This document shows positions 7,012 to 12,447 of a stretch of DNA of 12,447 nucleotides, in pieces. The stretch covers positions 1 through 12,447 of the forward strand of contig CALADZ010000220.1 in the NCBI GenBank assembly GCA_937890575.1. Direction: 5' to 3'. The DNA comes from MAG-120531 sp002378585 (GTDB lineage Bacteria; Bacteroidota; Bacteroidia; Flavobacteriales; Flavobacteriaceae). Both the position numbers and the translations under genes were made by a program. The stretch's first letter is position 1; each line of letters opens with the position of its first letter. A model generated the notes under the pieces. It saw nothing but the letters and a program-made list of their open reading frames with translations. It did no database searches and had not been told where the DNA came from.

Positions 7012-8210
7012 GCCTGGGAATATTGTTGGATGGCCGCAATTCCTGGAAGCACTCTTCCTTCTAAACTCTCCAACATAGCTCCTCCGCCTGTTGAGACATA
7101 ACTCACTTGGTGTTCAAACCCAAATTGCTTCACAGCCGCCACGGAGTCTCCTCCACCAACCAGTGAAAAGGCTCCTTGTCGAGTGGCCTCAGCCACCGCT
7201 TCGCCGATCGAAATAGTTCCTTTGCTGAAGCTGGGCAATTCAAACACCCCAACTGGTCCATTCCACAAAATAGTTTTGGATCCGGTAATCACTTGGGCAA
7301 ATAACTCCAGCGTTTTCGGTCCAGCATCAAGGCCTTCCCATCCGGCAGGAATCTGATACGTATCCACAACTTGCGTGTTGGCGTCGTTGCTAAATCCGTC
7401 CGCAGCCACTACATCGACAGGCAAATGCACCTGAACGCCTTTGGCCTTTGCTTTGGCCAATATATCCAGTGCCATATCTAATTTGTCCGGTTCGCAAATA
7501 GAGTTACCTACTTGTCCCCCTAAGGCCTGTACAAACGTGTACGTCATTCCGCCACCTATAATCAGGTGATCCACTTTGTCCAAAATGTTTTCAATAATGG
7601 TGATTTTTGAGGACACCTTTGATCCGCCTAAGATCGCAGTAACAGGCTTTTCACCTGTGCGCATCACTTTCTCGATGGCCTCTATTTCTTTGGCCAGCAA
7701 GGTCCCGAAAGCGCATTTTCCTGGGAAAAACTGAGCGATAATTGTGGTAGAGGCGTGCGCCCTGTGTGCGGTGCCAAAAGCGTCATTGATATAGAAATCT
7801 CCTAATTCCGCGAGTTGTTGCGCAAAAGAAACGTCTCCTTTGGTTTCGCCTGCGTGAAACCTCAGGTTTTCGAGCAACAACACCCCTCCTTCTGGAAGTG
7901 CCTCTACCGCCGCTTGGGCTAAAGGCCCAACACAATCTGAGGCAAAGGCTACAGGTACGCCCAAAACATCGGCTACTGCATCTTTGATATGGCCTAAAGA
8001 AAAGTCTGGATCAATTGCTCCGTCTGGTCGACCCAAGTGACTCATCAAGATCACTTTACCTTTGGCGGCAATCACGGCGTCGATGGTGGGTTTTGCAGCA
8101 ATGATTCTATTGGGGTCTGTGACCTGTTTTTGGTCATTGAGCGGTACATTAAAATCGACGCGGATCAAGACGGCTTGTCCGGCTAAATTAAAATCTTGGA
8201 GGGTTTTCAT
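7008..8210 (-). CDS. pgk: Phosphoglycerate kinase
   Basis: This glycolytic enzyme transfers the acyl phosphate of 1,3-bisphosphoglycerate to ADP, giving ATP and 3-phosphoglycerate in the cytoplasm. The 400-residue length is normal. Family signatures are all present: RVDFNVP at 17-23 and HLGRP at 58-62 (3-phosphoglycerate binding), NDAFGTAHRAHAS at 142-154, GGSKVSSK at 195-202, WNGPVGVFE at 316-324, and the nucleotide-site GGGDSVAAVK at 352-361 and STGGGAMLE at 373-381. It heads the pgk-mltD-DUF4837 operon behind a good Bacteroidota promoter. Its stop overlaps the mltD start by 4 nt, which ties a central metabolism gene to two cell-envelope genes. Confidence 0.98.
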   Translation of the reverse strand: MKTLQDFNLAGQAVLIRVDFNVPLNDQKQVTDPNRIIAAKPTIDAVIAAKGKVILMSHLGRPDGAIDPDFSLGHIKDAVADVLGVPVAFASDCVGPLAQAAVEALPEGGVLLLENLRFHAGETKGDVSFAQQLAELGDFYINDAFGTAHRAHASTTIIAQFFPGKCAFGTLLAKEIEAIEKVMRTGEKPVTAILGGSKVSSKITIIENILDKVDHLIIGGGMTYTFVQALGGQVGNSICEPDKLDMALDILAKAKAKGVQVHLPVDVVAADGFSNDANTQVVDTYQIPAGWEGLDAGPKTLELFAQVITGSKTILWNGPVGVFELPSFSKGTISIGEAVAEATRQGAFSLVGGGDSVAAVKQFGFEHQVSYVSTGGGAMLESLEGRVLPGIAAIQQYSQA

Positions 8211-8232
8211 GAATACTAAAAAGGTTAGAAAA

Positions 8233-8262
8233 CAAAAGTAAACAAATAATCAGATGAGCCAA
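8233..8262 (-). promoter_or_regulatory. Bacteroidota-type promoter for pgk (TTG-N19-TACTTTTG)
   Basis: On the minus strand TTG (8262-8260) is followed, after exactly 19 nt, by TACTTTTG (8240-8233). This fits the Bacteroidota primary-sigma consensus TTG or TTTG, about 19-21 nt, then TAnnTTTG. The -7 box ends 22 nt before the pgk ATG, leaving a short leader. No Shine-Dalgarno sequence precedes the ATG. Confidence 0.7.
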
Positions 8263-8293
8263 GTCTCAGAACGCGCGCCGTCTCATTTTTTAA

Positions 8294-8301
8294 TATCTTT
8301 A
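8294..8301 (+). promoter_or_regulatory. Weak -7-like element (TATCTTTA) for the delta' gene
   Basis: TATCTTTA differs from TAnnTTTG only in the last base and lies 26 nt before the delta' ATG. No TTG is found at the expected upstream distance. The 117-bp gap between pgk and this gene (8211-8327) must contain a promoter for each, and this is the best candidate on the plus strand. Confidence 0.3.
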
Positions 8302-8327
8302 ACACCCTTCAACAACACCCCACACAC

Positions 8328-9473
8328 ATGCGTTTCGAAGACTTGGTCGGACACAAAAAAGAAGCGGCTTCCGTCAAAGCCAATATCACCCAAGGGCGTA
8401 TGGCTCACGCCCACCTATTATTGGGACCCGAAGGCAGTGGTGTGCTTTCCTTTGCGCTCGCTATGGCCCATGAACTCGTGTGCCAAGGCAAGTCCGGAGA
8501 TGCTTTAGACGCCTGTAGACGTCAATGTGCCCACCACAACCACCCAGACATTCACTATGCTTTTCCCATCGTCTCTGGCGAATCTTCCAGTAAACACAGT
8601 GTGTGTGACGACTTTTTGCCCGCTTGGAGGGAGTTTATTTCAAGTCAACTTTTCGGCAACCTATTTGACTGGTACAGACACCTAGGACTCGCTCAAAAAC
8701 AGGGAAATATTGGGGTGTACGAGGCGCAAGAAATATGGAGAAAGCTCAATTTGAAAGCCTTTGAAGGCGGGTATAAGATCATGTTGATTTGGCATGCCGA
8801 TAAACTCAATACTCAAGCGGCCAATAAGCTGTTAAAGCTTCTGGAAGAACCACCTGCAAAAACCGTATTTATTCTAACGGCCTCTGACCAAGGGTCCATG
8901 TTAGATACATTAAAGTCCCGATGTCAACTAACCACCTTGCAAGGGATTAGCCATCAAGAAATGGTGGATTACCTCATCAAACAAGGGGTACCTAACAGCA
9001 CCGCTGTTCGATTAGCACAACAAAGTCAGGGAAACATGAACAAAGCCCTAGATTTACTGGCCCAAGACTCAGAGGAAGAGGTGTTTAGTCAATGGATGGT
9101 TCAATGGGTTAGGTCCGCTTTTAAAGCAAAAACACAAAAGTCCGCAGTTCAAGAGCTGATGCTGTGGAGCCAGGAAGTAGCTAAAGTAGGCAGAGAAACT
9201 CAGAAGAACTTTTTGATGTACGCCATTTCATTCTTTAGAGAAGCTATGCTGGCCCACTACGGAATGAGCGAACTATGCCACCTGTCCGTTTCCGTTCCAG
9301 GATTTGAGTTTGAAAAGTTTGTGCCCTTTATCCACGAAAACAATATAGAGCCCATAACCAAAGCGCTTGACGAAGCCATTTATCACGTTGAACGCAACGG
9401 TAACGGTAAAATGATTCTGGCTGATTTGGCCCTTCAACTAACCCGTTTACTGCACACGAAGGCGAGCGCGTAG
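8328..9473 (+). CDS. holB: DNA polymerase III delta' subunit (clamp loader)
   Basis: This is a 381-residue AAA+ clamp-loader subunit related to E. coli HolB. In the loader complex delta' helps open the sliding clamp at the replication fork. The P-loop at 33-38 reads GPEGSG followed by V and lacks the Lys-Thr/Ser needed for ATP hydrolysis, as expected for delta' and, from memory, normal in Bacteroidota homologues. A Cys/His cluster (C52, C63, C67, H72) marks the zinc-binding module. The segment HADKLNTQAANKLLKLLEEP at 156-175 is the conserved B-motif and sensor region, and S-R-C at 197-199 is the arginine-finger motif (SRC) that supplies Arg to a neighbouring subunit. The gene is monocistronic here. 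It diverges from pgk and converges on the methyltransferase gene. Confidence 0.9.
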   Translation: MRFEDLVGHKKEAASVKANITQGRMAHAHLLLGPEGSGVLSFALAMAHELVCQGKSGDALDACRRQCAHHNHPDIHYAFPIVSGESSSKHSVCDDFLPAWREFISSQLFGNLFDWYRHLGLAQKQGNIGVYEAQEIWRKLNLKAFEGGYKIMLIWHADKLNTQAANKLLKLLEEPPAKTVFILTASDQGSMLDTLKSRCQLTTLQGISHQEMVDYLIKQGVPNSTAVRLAQQSQGNMNKALDLLAQDSEEEVFSQWMVQWVRSAFKAKTQKSAVQELMLWSQEVAKVGRETQKNFLMYAISFFREAMLAHYGMSELCHLSVSVPGFEFEKFVPFIHENNIEPITKALDEAIYHVERNGNGKMILADLALQLTRLLHTKASA

Positions 9474-9524
9474 TTGATCGACAAAATCAATAGAGCAATC
9501 GGATATTCATAGAAAAACTCAATA

Positions 9525-9553
9525 AAAAAAGAGGCCCAGAAAGGGCCTTTTTT
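9525..9553. terminator. Bidirectional rho-independent terminator after holB
   Basis: AGGCCC (9532-9537), an AGAAA loop and GGGCCT (9543-9548) form a 6-bp stem. An A run lies on the left and T6 on the right, so both strands show a stem followed by U residues. It can end holB on the plus strand and the ybeY-mnmG-methyltransferase transcript on the minus strand. The remaining intergenic DNA (9474-9524 and 9554-9625) shows no other feature I can support. Confidence 0.85.
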
Positions 9554-9625
9554 GGTGTCTTCTAAAATTTTTGATGGGCTAGGCGGTTGGCGCTTAAAAA
9601 AGCTCCTTAAAACGCTCCTAATTGG

Positions 9626-10477
9626 TTAGTTGGGTGTTTTGTGCTTCCAGGTGTATACCATCGTTGAATATTGGCCTGTTCTTCGCCCGTAAATATGGCT
9701 GTGCAGTCCTCCCATAAACCCTTTGATCCAAGACCACTTGTTTTGGGCGTATTGCTCCGAAAGTACTGCAATGTAAAATGCGTCCATCCAAAGGTGTTTG
9801 TGCCCTAAGTTGTCCAAGCCCCATGTTGAGGGCAAATGATCCATATAGTCGGATGAAAAATGCCAAAGGTGTCTGGGCACATCATAGGCGGCCCAATGGG
9901 TGCCATAAATGTGTGCATCATAACTTTTGTAGTTGGGAAGTGCCAATATAATCTGCCCCCCTGGTTTTAATTTTTGAATGAGCTGATCAAGCGTCTCCAA
10001 ATAGTTAGGCACGTGTTCCAATACATGCCAAAGGGTAATTACGTCAAACTGTACCTCAGGTAACTCGCTGATGGATGAAAACAAATTCACCCCTTGTTGC
10101 TGGGCTGATGCCCGAGCTGATGGGCTTGGTTCCACGCCATAACTAGTCCAGCCGTGATTGCTGACCGATTGCACAAAGTATCCGTTTCCTGCGCCAAAAT
10201 CAAGGTGAGTAGGGCGGTCGGATACTGCTGCATTAAGCACCCAATCCAGCTTAGTTTTTGTATTCACCGCTTTAGCCCACTGATAAATTCGATCCATAAA
10301 CGACTTGGCGTTGTTTTGATGAGATCGATAGGTGTTTTCTGGGTAGTAGGTAGACGGGTCTATGGGCGCGTTGTGTGTGCGCAATAGTTGGCCTGGTACC
10401 TCTTCGAACAAATCAAAGACTTCTTGGGAAACTAGGTGGTCCCTGCAGGCGATATAATGTGGTTGAGCTTCTTTCAT
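9626..10477 (-). CDS. Class I SAM-dependent methyltransferase (methyltransferase type 12/23-like)
   Basis: This 283-residue putative methyltransferase has an unknown substrate. The Rossmann-fold SAM-binding motif I is HLDFGAGNGYF at 91-101, the acidic end of strand beta-2 is GVEP at 114-117, and the motif IV region is WHVLEHV at 150-156, followed by a LKPGG turn at 170-174. A later DVPRHLWHFS at 199-208 is characteristic of a family of methyltransferases often next to polysaccharide or lipid genes. In Bacteroidota, as far as I recall, a homologue commonly follows mnmG. The start lies 21 nt after the mnmG stop, and the gap is filled by a perfect parS-like palindrome. There is no signal peptide or membrane segment. 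Its placement suggests RNA, cofactor or envelope methylation, but nothing in the sequence decides between these. Confidence 0.85.
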   Translation of the reverse strand: MKEAQPHYIACRDHLVSQEVFDLFEEVPGQLLRTHNAPIDPSTYYPENTYRSHQNNAKSFMDRIYQWAKAVNTKTKLDWVLNAAVSDRPTHLDFGAGNGYFVQSVSNHGWTSYGVEPSPSARASAQQQGVNLFSSISELPEVQFDVITLWHVLEHVPNYLETLDQLIQKLKPGGQIILALPNYKSYDAHIYGTHWAAYDVPRHLWHFSSDYMDHLPSTWGLDNLGHKHLWMDAFYIAVLSEQYAQNKWSWIKGFMGGLHSHIYGRRTGQYSTMVYTWKHKTPN

Positions 10478-10482
10478 AACGT

Positions 10483-10498
10483 TGTTCCACGTGGAACA
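10483..10498. other. parS: parS-like ParB-binding site (copy 1), between mnmG and the methyltransferase gene
   Basis: The 16-bp sequence TGTTCCACGTGGAACA is a perfect palindrome and fits the widely conserved chromosomal parS centromere motif (TGTTnCACGTGnAACA), which ParB binds during chromosome segregation. It begins directly after the mnmG stop codon and ends 5 nt before the methyltransferase start. An identical copy lies 1,891 bp away. It has no U tract in the transcribed direction, so a terminator is unlikely. Confidence 0.8.
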
Positions 10499-12367
10499 TT
10501 ATCTACCTAAATGGACCAACAACACCGAAACATCTGAGGGAGAAACCCCGCTGATGCGCGATGCTTGCGCAATAGTTTCCGGCGCTATTTTGTGTAGCTT
10601 TTGGCGGGCTTCTATAGACAGCGACTTAAGAGAGCTGTAGTCAAAACCTTCTGGGATCTTGACATATTCTAATCGGTGAAGTTTGTCCGCGTTGTTTTTT
10701 TCTTTTTCAATATACCCCTGGTACTTGACTTGAATCTCCGCTTGCTCTAATACCTCCTTGTCTGGATTTAGTTCGTGGATATAAGCCTCAACCTCGGGCA
10801 CTCGGAGCATGTGTTCCATCGTAACGTCAGGTCTTGAAAAAACCTTAAATAACTTTCCGGACTGTTTTACCGGAGCAGAATCTACCTCTTCCAATAGGGG
10901 ATTAATCACCTCAGGAGAAACACTGGTGGTTTCAAAAAAGCGAACCAAATCGTCTGACTGTTGTTTTTTATTTTCCATAGCCCTCAGACGATCTTCGCTA
11001 GCAAGGCCCAACGCGTAACCCATAGGGGTTAATCTAAAGTCTGCGTTATCTTGACGAAGTAGGGTTCTGTACTCAGCGCGGGAAGTAAACATCCGGTAAG
11101 GTTCTTCTGTGCCTTTAGTGATTAAATCATCGATAAGGACCCCAATGTAGGCCTCGTCTCTTTTCAATACAAATCCTGGTCGTTCAGCTACGTATAAATG
11201 AGCGTTTATTCCCGCCATAAGTCCTTGAGCCGCGGCTTCTTCATAACCGGTCGTTCCATTGATCTGTCCCGCAAAAAACAGCCCGTTAACGAGCTTAGTC
11301 TCTAGGGTAGTTTTAAGCTGTGTTGGCGGGAAATAATCGTATTCGATGGCGTAACCAGGTCGGAAGAACTTTACTTTTTCAAACCCTTTAACCTGTCTTA
11401 ACGCCTTAAATTGAACGTCCTCGGGTAAGGAAGTAGAAAATCCGTTAACGTATACTTCAACCGTATCCCAGCCCTCAGGTTCAACAAACAACTGATGGCT
11501 TTGTTTGTCGGCAAATCGATTAATTTTATCCTCTATGGAAGGACAATACCTGGGTCCTAACCCTTGAATTCTTCCATTAAACATGGGTGATCGATCGAAA
11601 CCTTCTTGTAACAATTCATGAACCAACGCACTGGTGTGCGTCATGTGACAATCAAGTTGCCGGGTTAGGATCGGTGTGTTGGTATAAGAAAATTTTCCTG
11701 GCAAAGCATCCCCTGGTTGAGGTATCATCACAGAATAATCCAAAGACCGACCATCAACACGTGGAGGGGTACCCGTTTTCATTCTGCCAGATTCAAACCC
11801 CAGATCGACTAATTGTTCGGTAATTCCTGTTGCTGCTTTTTCTCCTGCACGACCTCCGCCCAACTGGCGCAGACCTATGTGTATCATTCCGTTCAAAAAA
11901 GTACCGTTGGTTAACACAACAGACCTGGCTTTAATGTCGATCCCTAAAGAAGTCTTAACACCAACCACGCGATCTTTTTCGATCAATAGACCAGAGACCA
12001 TGTCCTGGTAAAAATCAACATTGGGGGTTTTCTCCAACATCAGGCGCCAAGTCTCCGCAAAACGCATTCTGTCATTTTGGGTTCTTGGACTCCACATCGC
12101 AGGACCCTTAGACAGGTTTAACATCTTGAATTGTATGGCAGAATGGTCAGAAACTATTCCGCTGTATCCGCCCAAAGCGTCGATTTCTCGAACAATTTGT
12201 CCTTTGGCAATACCACCCATAGCTGGATTACACGACATCTGTCCAATGGCCTGTAGCTGCATGGTGATCAATAGGGTAGAAGAACCCATCTGAGCGGCCG
12301 CGGCAGCAGCTTCAGCTCCTGCGTGTCCTCCGCCAACAACAATTACATCGTAGGTGTCTAAAAACAT
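10499..12367 (-). CDS. mnmG: tRNA uridine-5-carboxymethylaminomethyl modification enzyme MnmG (GidA)
   Basis: MnmG is an FAD-dependent enzyme that works with MnmE to install carboxymethylaminomethyl groups on wobble uridine 34 of certain tRNAs, using methylene-tetrahydrofolate. The 622-residue length is normal. The FAD dinucleotide-binding motif VGGGHAGAEAA lies at 11-21. Both conserved functional cysteines are visible: C46 in SCNPAMGGIAKGQ and C275 in GPRYCPSIEDK. GTPPRVDGRSLDYS at 199-212 and the helical C-terminal MnmE-binding domain (about 550-620, ending in SDVSVLLVHLGR) are also present. The ATG at 12367 lies 2 nt after the ybeY stop codon, and the usual ribosome-binding region is occupied by a parS palindrome. 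No MnmE or ParAB gene is in the window. Confidence 0.98.
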   Translation of the reverse strand: MFLDTYDVIVVGGGHAGAEAAAAAAQMGSSTLLITMQLQAIGQMSCNPAMGGIAKGQIVREIDALGGYSGIVSDHSAIQFKMLNLSKGPAMWSPRTQNDRMRFAETWRLMLEKTPNVDFYQDMVSGLLIEKDRVVGVKTSLGIDIKARSVVLTNGTFLNGMIHIGLRQLGGGRAGEKAATGITEQLVDLGFESGRMKTGTPPRVDGRSLDYSVMIPQPGDALPGKFSYTNTPILTRQLDCHMTHTSALVHELLQEGFDRSPMFNGRIQGLGPRYCPSIEDKINRFADKQSHQLFVEPEGWDTVEVYVNGFSTSLPEDVQFKALRQVKGFEKVKFFRPGYAIEYDYFPPTQLKTTLETKLVNGLFFAGQINGTTGYEEAAAQGLMAGINAHLYVAERPGFVLKRDEAYIGVLIDDLITKGTEEPYRMFTSRAEYRTLLRQDNADFRLTPMGYALGLASEDRLRAMENKKQQSDDLVRFFETTSVSPEVINPLLEEVDSAPVKQSGKLFKVFSRPDVTMEHMLRVPEVEAYIHELNPDKEVLEQAEIQVKYQGYIEKEKNNADKLHRLEYVKIPEGFDYSSLKSLSIEARQKLHKIAPETIAQASRISGVSPSDVSVLLVHLGR

Positions 12368-12369
12368 AG

Positions 12370-12447
12370 CTATTGTTCCACGTGGAACATTTTTAATTTT
12401 TCATCCTCTTTGCGTCGCATGAGTTGCTCGTCTTCTGGAGACTTGTC
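12370..12447 (-). CDS. ybeY: YbeY-like endoribonuclease / rRNA maturation factor, C-terminal fragment (runs off the right edge)
   Basis: Only the last 25 residues and a TAG stop are present. The fragment DKSPEDEQLMRRKEDEKL resembles the region just after the zinc-binding HGxLHLxG motif of YbeY in Bacteroidota, where a DKxxEDxxxMRxKED-type helix ends the protein. YbeY is a metal-dependent RNase needed for 16S rRNA 3' end maturation. The assignment rests on this short stretch and on the common ybeY-mnmG order, so it is moderate. The final six residues, MFHVEQ, are encoded by the parS palindrome, so they probably reflect DNA-site constraint rather than protein function. The stop codon is 2 nt from the mnmG start. 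Confidence 0.7.
   Translation of the reverse strand, partial: DKSPEDEQLMRRKEDEKLKMFHVEQ
12374..12389. other. parS: parS-like ParB-binding site (copy 2), inside the 3' end of ybeY
   Basis: TGTTCCACGTGGAACA here is identical in all 16 bases to copy 1. It lies within the last codons of the ybeY-like frame and ends 7 bp before the mnmG start codon. A specified 16-mer is expected about three times per million windows of this size at even base composition, so two exact copies bracketing one gene are not chance. Confidence 0.82.

Noticed and set aside
8254..8508. 84-codon plus-strand open frame overlapping the start of holB
   Set aside because: It is in another frame from holB, the delta' protein motifs begin at 8328, and its peptide resembles no family. 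It also starts upstream of the best promoter element.
8328..9473. Loss of the P-loop lysine in holB as a sign of a broken gene
   Set aside because: Delta' subunits commonly lack ATPase activity and the remaining motifs (Cys cluster, SRC) are intact over full length.
10010..10015. CACGTG core inside the methyltransferase gene as a parS site
   Set aside because: The flanks are TTAGG and TTCCA, which break the dyad arms. It looks like ordinary coding sequence.
10483..10498. The mnmG 3' palindrome as an intrinsic terminator
   Set aside because: On the transcribed strand it is followed by ACGTTATG with no U tract, and the identical sequence occurs inside the 3' end of ybeY, so a DNA-binding site explains both copies better.
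1..12447. Mobile element, CRISPR array, toxin-antitoxin or phage defence genes
   Set aside because: No transposase, integrase, tandem repeat array, or paired small genes were found. All long frames belong to housekeeping, envelope or metabolic families.

Overview
The window looks like a chromosomal segment from a member of the Bacteroidota, most likely Flavobacteriales or a close relative. The reasons are the gene families (a DUF4837-type lipoprotein, a bacterial GH3 protein, and a ybeY-mnmG-methyltransferase run), the general lack of Shine-Dalgarno sequences before the starts, and promoter elements of the Bacteroidota type (TTG-N19-TACTTTTG before pgk). Almost all of the DNA is coding. No rRNA, tRNA, CRISPR array, insertion sequence or prophage gene was seen.

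Left region (1-4123, minus strand, read right to left): a tightly packed operon of a membrane-anchored M23/LytM peptidase, a bacterial GH3-family acyl-adenylating enzyme, a 555-residue protein whose C-terminal half looks like a nucleoside phosphorylase/MTA-SAH nucleosidase domain, and the first 27 residues of an NAD-dependent epimerase/dehydratase. The first two junctions are 4-nt ATGA overlaps and the last is a 9-nt gap. tatA diverges from this operon on the plus strand.

Middle region (4448-8210, minus strand): pgk, an MltD-type lytic transglycosylase with two LysM domains, and a DUF4837-type lipoprotein follow each other with overlapping ends. A recognisable Bacteroidota promoter precedes pgk. 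The operon converges on tatA and shares a bidirectional terminator with it. The DNA polymerase III delta' gene diverges from pgk.

Right region (9626-12447, minus strand): ybeY (C-terminal 25 residues only), mnmG and a class I SAM methyltransferase, converging on the delta' gene across a second bidirectional terminator. The most striking non-coding signal is here: two identical, perfect 16-bp palindromes, TGTTCCACGTGGAACA, sit at the two ends of mnmG. They match the ParB-binding parS centromere motif and suggest that this locus lies in the origin-proximal part of the chromosome.

Most genes are conserved housekeeping or envelope functions (glycolysis, cell-wall remodelling, Tat export, replication clamp loading, tRNA modification). 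The least understood part is the M23-GH3-PNP-like-epimerase operon. I found no clear evidence of a defence system or mobile element.
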